Made by a program: the position numbers and the translations under genes. From Argopecten irradians (lineage: Eukaryota > Mollusca > Bivalvia > Pectinida > Pectinidae), in contig NC_091135.1 in NCBI RefSeq assembly GCF_041381155.1, positions 4,853,620 through 4,917,619 of the forward strand: DNA of 64,000 bases. The letters run 5' to 3'. Below, one piece after another: positions 1 to 11,131 of the stretch. How positions within the stretch are numbered: the stretch's first letter is position 1; every line of letters starts with the position of its first letter. Under the pieces are notes generated by a model. It made no database searches. It saw only the letters and a program-made list of their open reading frames with translations, and was not told the DNA's origin.

Positions 1-177
1 TTAACCTATGTCGGCTTGTTATATTGAAATGTACATTTTTTGTCATATTTTGCCAAAATGACACCACAATTTACTAGTCAACAGTAATATATAATGTTAG
101 GCCTGATGCAGAGACATCTTCTATCATCTTAATTATGTTTAAGTACACCTAGAGCTCTAAGATGTGATATATAGGCA

Positions 178-362
178 TGCATAATATCAGAGTAATCGGC
201 CCTTGCGGGTAGGTTATTGATTGTGACATCATGTGTTTGCGAGCGTAACGTCACTCATACATTTCAGATAATACGACGTGAGTTTCGCTCACAAAACAAT
301 GACGTCACAATGGATACCTACCCGCCAGGGAGATAACTCTGTGATATGCAAAGACCGAATAT
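178..362. repeat. Foldback MITE family M1, copy 1
   Basis: Imperfect inverted repeat. The left end reads cccttgcgggtaggtt, the right end ctacccgccagggagataac, and the interior carries TGACGTCA-type and 'gtttgcgagcg / cgctcaca' arms. The same sequence recurs near 18144, 18899, 48970, 51962, 53300 and 62766. There is no coding capacity, so it is probably a non-autonomous DNA transposon. The family name M1 is mine. Confidence 0.8.
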
Positions 363-440
363 AGTCATGCATAATATCACTATTTTAGGGCCTAATACCT
401 TAATAATTTTGCAATGTTTTTATTGGTTACTCATTTTCAG

Positions 441-1347
441 GCCATGGGGCTGGCGTTCTCTGTACCACGCGGATGCGGATTTGAAGTACCGCCATCATTG
501 CAGAACATATATAAACTGTTGACCAATGAATATCCGCATTTTAAAACCCCTAATCACGGAGATTTGACAGCATGGGCCAAAAGAGGGGTTTTTCTGCTCA
601 ATACTGTACTGACATTTCAGTAAGTATCGTATTGGCATTCCTCGTTTAATTCAAAGGCGTTCCAGTAGGTGCTGTGGCTGAGTAGGTGACGTTGATTTTA
701 TGGTTCAGTAGGCCTAACAGGATTTTGTATGGGGGATTTTTGAAACTACTATAATAGTGAACTTGGATGCAATGGATATTACATATTTCAAATTTTAGTC
801 CAATTACACCAAGAAACAGTTTACCTCTGGAATTTCTCTTCAAAACTTATACATGTTGTATGTGTACCACTATTCTTGCCAAAATGAAGTAAAATGACTC
901 CTTGTATTTCCAAATTAATTTAGAAAAAGCATGCAGTCATCACAGACCCACCCCATGGATTATGACAAGATCTGTTATATTATAGTAATACTATTTTCAA
1001 TGATGTTTGGCTTTCTCTTGTCTTGTAGAGCCAATGAACCTGACTCACATGCCACGAATGGCTGGGCTAACTCACATGCCGAGTATGGCTGGCAGACCTT
1101 TACTGATGAAGTTATTCGCATCATCAGTAGGAAGCGTACCGGCGTCGTGTTCCTTCTTCTCGGCAACAAAGCACACGAAAAAAAAAAATTAATCGACATA
1201 AAAAAACACACTTTCATCGAACGTCCCCATCCTTCACCTTATTCATTTCATTTGTTTAATAAATACGATTGGAAGTGTTTTTCTTCGGTTGACAATGATT
1301 TGATGATGATGGGCGACCAAACCTGGAAAATGGACTGGTCACTGTAA
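441..1347 (+). CDS. UNG: Uracil-DNA glycosylase, family 1, last two exons (5' part outside window)
   Basis: UDG excises uracil from DNA to start base-excision repair. Exon 441-619 follows a tttcag acceptor and encodes AMGLAFSV, then [11 protein letters not shown] and [20 protein letters not shown], matching the family's post-catalytic core. A gtaagt donor at 620 and a ttgtag acceptor ending at 1028 join it, sharing a CAA codon, to exon 1029-1347. That exon holds [24 protein letters not shown] and the active-site histidine motif HPSPYS, and ends KMDWSL. The catalytic GQDPYH exon must lie left of the window. Oddities: a 27-bp in-frame tandem duplication (1042-1095) lengthens the loop before GWQTFTDEV, and the usual FFGCxHFS stretch after HPSP is replaced by [10 protein letters not shown]. 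This makes it a divergent UDG; a second paralogue or an old horizontally acquired copy cannot be excluded. A possible poly(A) signal AATAAA is at 1593. Confidence 0.88.
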
Positions 1348-2217
1348 ATGTACTCCGGACAGCAATGGTTTTGAAATGGGTTTAATACTAGCAAAAATCC
1401 ATCAATATTTGCAAGAGTTATGGGACTTTAAAATCGTCAAAACCGATAAATACATGGTTTCCGCCCGATAACCTTAGTATTCATTTCAGGACTCGAATTT
1501 TACTTTTTTTGTCACTTGCTAAAAACAGCAAGTACCTTATATTTCTACTTGCTAAACTGTCTTTGTACTTGCTATTATTATCTTTTGGTACAAATAAAGT
1601 GTTTTGTTGTAAATAACGTGTTTTATTGTGTGTATGTGACTGAGAATGTATATAGACATAAAGGACGCACTGACCCCATATTTGTATTTTAACTAATTTT
1701 TACTTATTATTGAAATTACAAGCAATGAAGTCAAGTACTAGTACACTTGTAGTAAGTTCGTTATTTTAACCAAGAGTCATTAATAGTACTTATTTCTACT
1801 TCAGGGTTGAATGTTCAAATGAAATCACTGTAATATAATCCAAGAAACTGTGAAAATGAATTGATCAATATTCATGCTAAGATCATGGATTAATATTTGT
1901 CATATTAATTATCAAAGGACTCCGATGAATTGATCAAAACTAAGTTTTAGATTGATTTAAACATCAACTTGGAATATTTCTGAAAATCAAATTCCATATC
2001 ACATTTTAAAACAATAATATCAATTCACTTAACTTTAGAAGTCAACACAAAACAAGTTATGAAACTAATGTGAACAATGACAGTGACTGTCTGCAAGTCA
2101 AGAATACACAGTGAGTCTCTACTCTGACTGCCTTTTTTTCCACTCAGAGTTGAGAATATTAAATTTTTTGAGCATTTTCTTTTATTCTTTTCATTTTCAT
2201 AAAAATACCGATTCATG
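1348..2217. other. UDG 3' flank, no gene seen
   Basis: AT-rich sequence with no convincing exon. It contains the likely UDG 3' UTR, with AATAAA at 1593-1598. Short homologous words such as 'acttgct' recur at 1512-1575, but no structured repeat is clear. Confidence 0.5.
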
Positions 2218-2457
2218 CAATATATATACATACACACATACATACATACATACATATATACAAACATACATACATACATACATACATACATACATACATA
2301 CATACATACATACATACATGTACATACATACATAGATACATACATACATACATACATACATACATACATACATACATACATACACACACACACATACACA
2401 CACACACATACATACATACATACATACATACATACATACATACCATCACATACCATC

Positions 2458-2492
<35 letters not shown>

Positions 2493-2572
2493 TACATACA
2501 TACACACACACACACACACAACAAGGTGTGTGTGTGTGTGTGTTGTGTGTGTGTGTGTGTGTGTGTGTGTCA
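2218..2572. repeat. Compound microsatellite (TACA)n / (CA)n / (TG)n
   Basis: Long tetranucleotide TACA tract with variant ATACA and TAGA units, passing into (CA)n at 2384-2410 and 2500-2522, then into (TG)n at 2526-2570. The CA-to-TG switch makes a potential hairpin centred near 2523. The long open frames here (Tyr-Ile-His or Met-Tyr-Val-Cys repeats) are artefacts of the repeat. Confidence 0.97.
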
Positions 2573-3048
2573 TCAATCCAATCTTCTATACACAGTGATA
2601 TTAGTTAAATGTATGATAGAAGTGAATCTACTTATATCTATTACGTTATTTATAGGATGATAATGGTTTATTCTCTCTTACTTGACAGGGTTATCCCGCG
2701 GTTGCTAGGGAAAGATTACTCTGTCTTTTTCCGGGCTAGGGAAAAAACCAGCTCACATGCACTAGATAGTGACGTCATCAATAAATGTGGCGTTAATGTC
2801 GACTGAATTTTCACCATTTCTCTGTAAAGTATGGGAGAAAAAGAATCTTACATGGGCCAGTCAGGTGGACAGGGATATCTCAGCCCTTGTGAAAAATTTT
2901 GACCATCAATCTTCGGCAAGCATCGGGTTGATTAGGCCAAAATCTTTCACTCAGGTTGGGATATCCCTGTCCACTTTACAGACCCATGTAAGATTCTATT
3001 ACTGATGATTAGGACTCAATACAGGATTAGCACATAAAAAGAAACTAA
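2573..3048. repeat. Dispersed repeat block M2, copy 1 (contains foldback)
   Basis: About 450 bp nearly identical to 7565-8012, beginning at the end of the TG tract and ending at 'aaaaagaaactaacta'. Inside, 2838-3000 is a foldback: aatcttacatgggccagtc and gtggacagggatatctcag on the left, with their inverted counterparts ggatatccctgtccac and acccatgtaagattct on the right. The block also has tcccgcggttgctaggga at its left side, which recurs inverted at 5155-5165. Confidence 0.8.
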
Positions 3049-3049
3049 C

Positions 3050-3175
3050 TAACGTCAGGAAGAAGAGGAAAGTGAAAGCGGGGAGATGGGGAGCCAAGGA
3101 GCATGGAATGGGTGGCAGACTAAAGAGAGGAAACTTTTACTAGGTACACACTCCCATGGTAGCTCTAGTTTACCA
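3050..3175. repeat. Fragment of dispersed repeat also at 4540-4665
   Basis: Shares 'aggaagaa', 'gcggggagatgggga', 'gccaaggagc', 'agaggaaact' and 'cactcccatg' in the same order with 4540-4665. The family is unidentified; it may belong to the larger repeat at 4215-4700. Confidence 0.5.
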
Positions 3176-3489
3176 TGAGAGTTGTCTATTATATTTTGTA
3201 ATCACAATCAAACTACATAATTCAATTTTGCTTGTAAGTTAACCAGCATTTTCAATGGCTACACAATTAACTAAATTTTAAAAATCAAGGAATAGATAGC
3301 GTCGCCGTTTGTAACGTCGCTTCTGATTTGGCTGATAACGGCGTTATGATTTCATAGAAAAAAAGTCCTAAGATGAATTGTGAAGATATTTCCTGTATAT
3401 TAAATTGAATTATCAAGATTGATTTGAATCAATTTGTTTTTGTTATGGTACTAATACCACACAGGTCACGAAAACACTGGGTTCAAGTC

Positions 3490-3845
3490 AGTGTGAGAAT
3501 TCATTTACTTGGTGATCAGATTTTGCCAGATCTTGCTTCATGCTAGCAGAAGACTTTGTGACAAAGTGCTCAGCCGAATTAATTATCCCTGTATTCACCA
3601 AAGGTAAAAAGCAATTGGCTGCCTCAGGGGTTGACTTATCAAGGAAAATATCGTCTGTAAGAATCCACATGAGAGAGTAATAGGACAAATGAAGAACAGA
3701 TTTACGATGTTGAAAGGACCAATGTCAGTTCGATGTGTACGAAGTTTGAAAGACGAAAGTTTGTGATCAACAGAATCAAGTTGTGATAAATTGATTTCTG
3801 CTTGTGCTGCTTTAAATAATTTAATTTTAGGCATCGTGTACAAAA
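3490..3845 (+). pseudogene. Degenerate DDE_Tnp_4-type transposase C-terminus (HARBI1/ISL2EU-like)
   Basis: Plus-strand reading gives HERVIGQMKNRFTMLKGP from about 3668, then SVRCVRSLKDESL and a stop. After a frame change, ISACAALNNLIL follows at about 3795-3830. A (V)ER-x-(I/F)G-x-(L/M)K-x-RF segment followed by a cytosolic-helix ACAxLxNL segment is the usual C-terminal layout of PIF/Harbinger and ISL2EU DDE transposases. Upstream (3480-3660) the frame is broken by stops, so this is a relic. The family assignment rests on motif recognition only. Confidence 0.5.
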
Positions 3846-4214
3846 GAGTGAATTTATATAGGCAATGGATGTTGTAGTACTGATCATGTAATTAATTCAA
3901 ATTTTATGGTTTTTGGCCATGGGAATTGAGTATTACTAGGATGATACTGATCATGAATCAATTTGAGAAAAAAAAATCAATTAAAGAAACAGTTGTTCCT
4001 TTTACAGGGTTATTGGATTTGATATAATTGAAGTATTTTTCTATAACAAGTGTGTTCGTTCTTGTTAACTAACAATGGTATATATGACTACTTTATTGTC
4101 GTCAGCACATAGCAAAAATGTCATTAATAAATATATTGAGATGGAGGGGACCTAATTTTGAACCTTAAGTAACCCCATAAAGATACTACACCAGTTGCTT
4201 CAGTTGGAAACGTC

Positions 4215-4700
4215 TGTTACCGTTAGTTGGTTGGCTAGTCTTAATGTTCAACAACCACGGCTAAGGACGGTCTACTTTGTATGAAATGTGTAATGTGTGT
4301 GGATGTCTGCATGTTTTGGGATACTGGGGTATATTCGTGTTGTCGCCTTGAAATAGTGGGACTTTTGCCCATTTCATGCTGAGCGGCAAGCAGAACAAAA
4401 AATACTACTGTTCTTTACTAAGCTTATGATGTGATTCGGCCAGGAAACCCAGACCCTTCCCCAGGTCGTGTGAAAGGCAGTCAAAGGACCTGATCAAGTT
4501 ATTGAGTATCAAAGCAACGGTAACATTCATGTCGATCCAGAGGACAACAGGAAGAATGCACCAAGAACGTAAAAGCGGCGGAGATGGAGAGCCAGGGAGC
4601 TTGAAATCGGTTAGAGACTTAAGAGGAAACTAGTCTGGAAATTCACTCCCATGTACGCTTCAGTTAATCCCGAGGGCTATATATGATGTCTTGTCACCAG
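4215..4700. repeat. Unclassified interspersed repeat, copy 1
   Basis: Contains 'ctaaggacggtc', 'tgtgtaatgtgtgtgga', 'ggtatattcgtgttg', 'atagtgggac' and 'tttgcccatttcatgctgag', then 'cggcaagcag'. The same ordered landmarks recur, diverged, at 6128-6625, so this is one dispersed family. No coding frame is seen. It could be a retroelement UTR or a SINE-like element. Confidence 0.55.
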
Positions 4701-4779
4701 AAACAAATCTACATAGATGGGGACTGGTTGACGACCAGATATGCCAGCAGAGTGACAAGACTAGAAGTCTAGGAGTAAT

Positions 4780-5190
4780 AGAATCTTACATGGGTCTGTC
4801 AAGTGGACAGGGATATCTCAACCCGAGTGAAAGATTTTGGCTGGTCAACCCGGGGCTTGCCGAGGGTTGACGGCCAATATCTTTCACGAGGGTTGAGATA
4901 TCCCTGTCCACTTGACAGGCCCATGTTTGATTCTTTTTCTCCCATACTTAGTAGAAAGGACACGAAATTCCTGTTTGATTCCAGCTGTTTCGTTGCGCCA
5001 TTATGCAGGAACGTCGTTATGCGCCAAAATTGATGACGTCACCTACAATGCACGCCGCGGTTACGACGCATGTATTGATGACGTAACGTCATTGTATAGC
5101 GCGTGTGAGCTGTCTTACACCCCCCTGTGTAAGACAGAGTTATCTTTTCCCTAGCAACCGCGGGATATCCCTGTGAAGTATGGGAGAATA
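4780..5190. repeat. Dispersed repeat M2, opposite-orientation copy
   Basis: Starts at 'gaatcttacatgggtctgtc', with inverted arms gtggacagggatatctcaac and gagatatccctgtccacttg around a short spacer, then 'tttttctcccatactt', TGACGTCA at 5034, and 'ctagcaaccgcgggatatcc' at the right end. These are the components of the 2573 and 7565 blocks in inverted order. It is therefore a further copy of the family, probably the most complete. Confidence 0.7.
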
Positions 5191-5194
5191 CACC

Positions 5195-5745
5195 ATTTGT
5201 TCGTGTGAAGTGACACTGGCTAAAGGGCATTCCACATGGAAGTATGATCAGGTGCGTAGGTAACTACATCCTGAAGAGGATGTAAGGAAGGTGTACATTC
5301 AGAGGGAGTGGCAATGCAACAATGAACACGAATCTGGACATTTTGGGTCGTTCAGATGACTGGGAGATACGCGTGGTTCTCGGAGGGAGACAGCAAGTCT
5401 TCCCAGAGATGGCAAATACCACACTATGACCGGATATAGTGATGTTATCTCCTAGTAAGAGAGAACTGGTAATGCGTCCTGTGAGACGAGATGTGAATCT
5501 GCCCACGAGCAAAAGAAGACAAATATGCTTAGTTGACTTGTGAATGTGGAAGGAAGGACTGATAGGCATGGACCTTCCCTGTGGAAGTTTGCTTCCGAGG
5601 ATTTCTCAACCAGTCATACTGGACTAGAGAATTTTCGGAGCACTTGGCATCACAGGAAGTGCAAATAGGAAGACGTCAATACGAGGGTTGGGGAAGGAGC
5701 CAGAGAAGTTAACTCAGTGGGTGTGATAGAAGTCGGATGCTTACC
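5195..5745 (+). pseudogene. Decayed retroelement-type ORF (RPDI...PVEV...RGF family relic)
   Basis: Three plus-strand segments in different frames read in order: STWKYDQVRR (about 5232), PDIVMLSPSKRELVM (about 5429), AWTFPVEVCFRGF (about 5566), and IFGALGITGSANRK (about 5630) with ending EKLTQWV. This order matches a repetitive ORF I know from many invertebrate genomes, where a TWRHDQVL segment precedes RPDI..ELTVPWE and PVEVGCRGF segments and is usually attached to reverse transcriptase. Several stops and frameshifts show it is dead. The exact retroelement clade is not determinable here. Confidence 0.45.
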
Positions 5746-6127
5746 ATCTAAGAGTAAGGCCTTTTCACACTTACTGTCACGTCACCCGGATAAAATAAGG
5801 GTTGGAACCCTCGAAGATAGATGGATCTGGCTGACGTCGACAACGAAGGTTGCTCAGCAATGCCAACAGCTGTATTCGGGTACTAGGTAATCCATAGTGA
5901 TACTTGTATGAGCATTCCCCTATCTTTTTAAAGCAACAGTTTGAACTAGGCTTGTTTCTACATCAAGTAGGCTGATATTTTAGAGCAGTTTAAGCTACAC
6001 ATTAGCCAAAGTGGTCTTTATATACAGGTAAATTGTGGTATAAGTGACCATTTGGGACCATTGTTCTTTTTCTATGAACGATATGCCTGAACCATACCAA
6101 TCAAAATTCTTGTATTTTGAATGGTTG

Positions 6128-6625
6128 AGTGATTACATTAACGTCCTAGTATTAACAGCCAAAGTCGATTAAGGACAGTCACATGTATGCGACGTGTGGC
6201 ATGTTTGATGTGCGTGTGTATTTTGAGAGGCTGCGATATATTTGGTGAGTCGTTTTGTTAAAGTAGAGCTATTGCCCTTTTTTAGAGTGTTATCTTACTG
6301 AAGTACGCCCACAAAGACACCGAACTAGCACATCCCACTCTAGACTGGCCACCAGTCTCTAGAATATCAAAAAAAAAATCACTAAAATTTGATTTGATTA
6401 TTTTTGTCTCTATTGCATGTCTGATTCTGAATTAAGTTTTAAACTAGGGGGGAGACAATCTAGTAAAGAAGTCTTATCAGCAACTAAGGGTCTGGTGGCC
6501 AGTCTAATCCCACTCAGTCACATGATACTTAATTATAACCGGGCGAAATAGTCGCCCGCCCCCTTTATGCTGAACGCTCAGCCGGAGCAGAAACTACCAC
6601 TTTCATAGCTGACAAGTGTGTCTCG
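6128..6625. repeat. Unclassified interspersed repeat, copy 2, split by a MITE
   Basis: Landmarks 'taacgtcctagtattaacag', 'aaggacagtcacatgtatgc', 'gcgtgtgtattttgagaggc', 'gggcgaaatagtcgcccgcc' and 'ctttatgctgaacgctcagc' parallel the repeat at 4215-4700. The copy is interrupted at 6341-6506 by a younger MITE. Confidence 0.6.
6341..6506. mobile_element. Nested MITE with 15-bp TIRs and 9-bp target duplication
   Basis: Begins TAGACTGGCCACCAG and ends CTGGTGGCCAGTCTA, a perfect 15-bp terminal inverted repeat. It is flanked on both sides by ATCCCACTC (6332-6340 and 6507-6515), a perfect 9-bp target-site duplication. A 9-bp TSD is typical of Mutator-like elements. At 166 bp it has no coding capacity, so it is non-autonomous. 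Because it sits inside the repeat at 6128-6625, it is younger than that repeat. Confidence 0.85.
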
Positions 6626-7564
6626 GCTAACTGAATAGGTTAAGAAGAAGAAAGAAAAGACGGCAGAAAAGAAAAAAACATAATAACAAAAATAGTCGCC
6701 TTTTAAGATAATGCAATAGGGGAAGTAGGTAAATTCTAACCCCCTTCCTGCAGGGAATTAAAATTCATTAAGCATGCACAGGAATATGTTATTTGTTTGG
6801 TATATTAAGATATGTTGATGCATTATGGAGCCTAACAAACCATTCAATATTTTCATAATAACATTTTCGAATACTGATTGAACTATTTTATGGTCCTTAT
6901 AACTATTGCACATGCTACTGTAGCCAGCATAGTTAAACAACAATTAATCGATAGTCCAACATTACTAAAAAAAGTGGAAAAGGAGGGGCCAAATATTGAT
7001 CCTCTGGGGAATTCTTGTAAAGATACCATAACAAGTTGCTGCAGTTACTGATACTTATTACGGAGATAGATGCACATATTCCCTACCCAAACCATATGCA
7101 TTAAGCTGCCTTAGCAACAAGTGCAGAGGCCAGACGAAAGTCGTAGTTATATGGCAGCTTGTTGATCCACATCAATATTCCATGCATCTCAACTTGTGTG
7201 TTTGACAGCCAAATCCTTATACAAATGATGAATTATTGCGAAGAAAATTCTGGAATTCTGGAAGTTTGTCAAAGGATGTTGTTTTCTAAAAAAAATTGAC
7301 ATATAGATTAATTTTCTAATGAAATATCTGGAGCCATAGAACGTAGACATTCTAGATATAGAAGAGAGAGTGCGGACCTAATTCAAACATTTAAGTGTGT
7401 GTGAGGTGTGAGGGGGTGTGTGTGTGTGTGTGAGAGAGAGAGAGGTTGAGGGTGGGTGGGTGTGTCATCAATGAGTATAACTTATTAACACCTTTAAGTC
7501 ACCACTGAGGTAGCCACTGTAATCATTGGATTGGTGATTGTAAGTGTGTGTGTGTTGTGTGTGT

Positions 7565-8012
7565 GTGTCATCAATCGACTATACACAGTGAAATTAGTTA
7601 AATGTGTGATAAAAGTGAATCCACTTATTTCTATTACGTTATTTATAGGATGATAATGGTTTATTCTCACATACTTGACAGGGTTATCCCGCGGTGGCTA
7701 GGGAAAGATTACTCTGTCTTTTTCCGGGGTAGGGAAAAAACAGCTCACATGCACTAGATAGTGACGTCATCAATTTTTCACCATTTCTCGTTAAAGTATG
7801 GAAGAAAAAGAATCTTACATGGGCCAGTCAGGTGGACAGGGATATCTCAGCCCTTGTGAAAATTTTTGACAAAATCGGCAAGCATCGGGTTGATTAGGCC
7901 AAAATCTTTCACTCAGGTTGGGATATCCCTGTCCACTTTACAGACCCATGTAAGATTCTATTACTGATGATTAGGACTCAATACAGGATTAGCACATAAA
8001 AAGAAACTAACT
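7565..8012. repeat. Dispersed repeat block M2, copy 2
   Basis: Near-identical to 2573-3048 from 'catcaatc' after a (TG)n tract through 'agcacataaaaagaaactaa'. It lacks about 35 bp present in copy 1 after TGACGTCATCAA. Each copy sits directly after a (TG)n tract, so the TG tract was part of the mobilised or duplicated unit. Confidence 0.85.
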
Positions 8013-8597
8013 AGCTTACAACGGTATCAACTGGCGAGACCTGAGTAAAATCATTTGTGTTCCTCACACCTCTACAGACATAACACTATTTTTCAAACCT
8101 ACTACAAATCCAGAGAGGAGGGGTATATGACAAAATTGCCGCAATAATGTAGGTCAAAGATAGATACATGTAATGATGTCCTCTGTAAAGTATAGCAGGC
8201 TGGGTACGTATATTCGTTCTATTAATAAACCTGCTACAAGATCTTAAATTAAAAAATCAACACCAACGTCTGCACATCCTTCATCTATGCCGTTAAAAAT
8301 ATTTGAGATTATAAGTGATTGTATTTGGTTGATGAAATACTAGAAAGGAAAATCGCAACGGTATGTAATGACCCACTCCGACCATTCATGTACTTTAAGC
8401 TTTATCATCAATTCATATTTTGTAGTTGTCATTGCAAATAGAACGCTTTGTTTGATCGAACGAAATTATGTGAATAGTATGGATAGGATTATAGTGTCTT
8501 TGTCATTGTAAAAAGAAAATGATTTATGTATTTGCAACATTGCAATTATATTTTTGTTTTCATTTTGGTTGTTTGATTAATCAGCGAGAAACAGCCC

Positions 8598-8810
8598 GTT
8601 TGTTCAAAGTATGATTAGCTTAATCACGTGATTAGCGAAATTTTCATTTCTCATTGACTGCGAAATTGGTGATTGTATTTTCACCCAAATTAACATGCTG
8701 GTTAAGAATGAAGTTCTTAAGAATCTTATAAAATTATGCATTTTCAGAAATGATTTTATCTTGATTTGAAAATTGTTGATTAGCCTAATCACCTTTTGAA
8801 CAACTGGACC
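8598..8810. repeat. Foldback element with diverged inverted arms
   Basis: The left arm 'tttgttcaaagtatgattag' with 'cttaatca' is inverted at the right as 'tgattagcctaatcacc' and 'ttttgaacaac'. The interior is AT-rich and noncoding. Probable MITE. Confidence 0.5.
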
Positions 8811-11131
8811 TATATCTTCCTTTTGTTGTGTGAAGTCATCGTACCATATGAAATATCACTATCACAGTCTATCACAGTGCTTCGATTGTAATTGAGCTAT
8901 CAGAGAATATCTTCGTGTATTAAAACACAAAGGAAAATAATATTTCTGCAAATCACCGATTAGTTCTCTACGCTAATGAGTGTTTCAACAACAGAGTCAT
9001 GATCAGAATATATCCATCAGTTAAAACGATATCTCTGGTACGTTGTCATCCTTCCTTTATCCGATATGCTATTATCAGACAAATGCGTTTTATCACTATC
9101 ACATAACTGGTCCGTCCAGCCATGCCGTACGGCCATGTCGTAAGCACTACTACGACATCATGTGGTTTCGACGTCATAACATATGACATCACATGATTGT
9201 TTCAGTAGACGGAAAAGACACATCCGAGCCGGATTTCTACTGTTTTATATAGAGACAATTTTAAAGTTTTACTAATATGTTTTTTAATAAAAGTTATGTG
9301 ATAAATAGACTCTTACACTCTTGACTATGTGATATAAAAGGCTCGCCGTACAATATCAAATATTGAACTCATTTAATAAATTTCATATCACATCATCTAT
9401 GATCCTCTAATTATTGCATCTAATATAATTGCACGAATCAACGATTTCTGATAGCTGAATAACATGATTATGTATTAGAAATACATGTTTTCGTATTCCT
9501 CGTGTCGTTTTGGGACGTATTGTGCGTAAATGGTTCTCTTTCTTTACTGATATAGTTATATAGAGATTTTAATGCTACATCCTATCATAGTTATGGTATA
9601 TACAATACACCAGTAGTCCATAAATGTACACTGGGTAATCAGTTAAAATATCTAGACTACTATAAATACACGTACAGTGACTTGATCAAGCACCTATGTG
9701 GGTAGACAAAACATGCTGAGACAAAAGAATAGACGATATATGCTGTCTATAACAACGAGTATTCGATCCGTGACAGTGGGCACGTTATATGGCTTAAATA
9801 TACACTTGTGTATCGGGTACCATTATACGTTAATACCGTGTAACAATGTGTAGTATGCTACATAAAACCATTGCAGACATTGAGACACAGATATCACAGG
9901 TAAAACAACATTGGTTTCAGATTCCATAGTTCATTTCTGTTTCACGACATACGGTCAAATATATGGCATTATTTGATACATTTGAATATTGAAAATGAAT
10001 TGAGCAGTTTAGTTGCATTTGGGTTTCAAGTGCTGTTAATGTATTTGTTTGACATTAATTTTAAACTGGTGTGATTGAATGTTTATTTGAGGAACAAAAA
10101 TTATTATATCGATTTAAATACGTTGCATAAGTTTGCTTTTATGTTGTTCTTTAGGTTCAATTTCAAATTATTTGGTTTTTGTGTCGAACACAAAATATTA
10201 TAGTAAACATACAACACACAGTACATACATGTCCACACATCGGTATAAAATGCTTTCAGCCAGAAACATATTATCACAGTTTCAATAACACCAAATAAAG
10301 CTCTTAGTTTGTAAATAGGTCAGTCTGACAATGTTGTAAGCCATTTTCTCCATGAATGGCCGTCCATTTTAAAATAGACATTATTAAGAGCATATATTAT
10401 ACAACATGGATGCATGTTTTTGCATTAAATGTTGCAAAGGAAAAGGTGCGTATGAGGCTGATTCGACAAACTATGATTTCTCCCTTGAAGCATTTTGTCG
10501 GTGTATAATATTCCCGCATATATAGGACATTTCACTAGCTATGTTTTTTTTTCATTTTCGGTAGTTTTATAGTTTTTTATACAAAACAGTATTATTTATC
10601 ATATTACACATTCTGTAATTAATATTCGTGAAATAAATGAATTCTTTTTGTTCGAAGATATATTTTGAAGTTCAACCTTTCACTTGAAAGTCTGATATCA
10701 CAAATTATTAACAGGGGTACTGTATGTACATTATAAATAACCGATGGATCTTCACAAATATGAAGTAAAACAAATGTGTTTAGCAAATGTCTGGATATAC
10801 CAAGATTTTTCATTTCTAATACAGTACAAATACACTCTCGGTTTTAATCAGTGTATCAAAGTACTGAACATGGAAAATAACTGTTGACAATACTTCCTTG
10901 ACCCAAATACTGAAAATAATTGATATATACAGATACGTCTTAGTTTATTTTGCCTATGTGTAATACTACCTCTGTTCATCTATTTCAGACCCTGGGACAA
11001 AGTATTGTGTCTCGAAAAACCTGAACACATTTTTCATTTAAAAAAAGATAAAAAAAAATTAACCAATTAATTTACATGTTTCATGGGATTCCTGAATTGA
11101 ATTGACCAATCAAATAAGACTTTACATAATA
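8811..11131. other. Gene-free AT-rich upstream region of FkbM gene A
   Basis: No exon, tRNA or structured repeat can be supported. Any promoter or 5' noncoding exon for the gene starting at 11132 would be here, but none is recognisable. Confidence 0.5.

Noticed and set aside
2025..2598. Long open frames on both strands (Met-Tyr-Val-Cys and Tyr-Ile-His repeats)
   Set aside because: They are translations of the TACA/CA microsatellite and have no protein-like composition.
5264..5569. 101-codon minus frame
   Set aside because: Antisense to the relic ORF at 5195-5745, whose plus-strand segments are recognisable; the minus translation is not.
11102..11131. Upstream in-frame Met for gene A (ten extra residues)
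   Set aside because: Paralogues B and C start at the position equivalent to 11132, directly before the hydrophobic anchor; the upstream Met is not supported.
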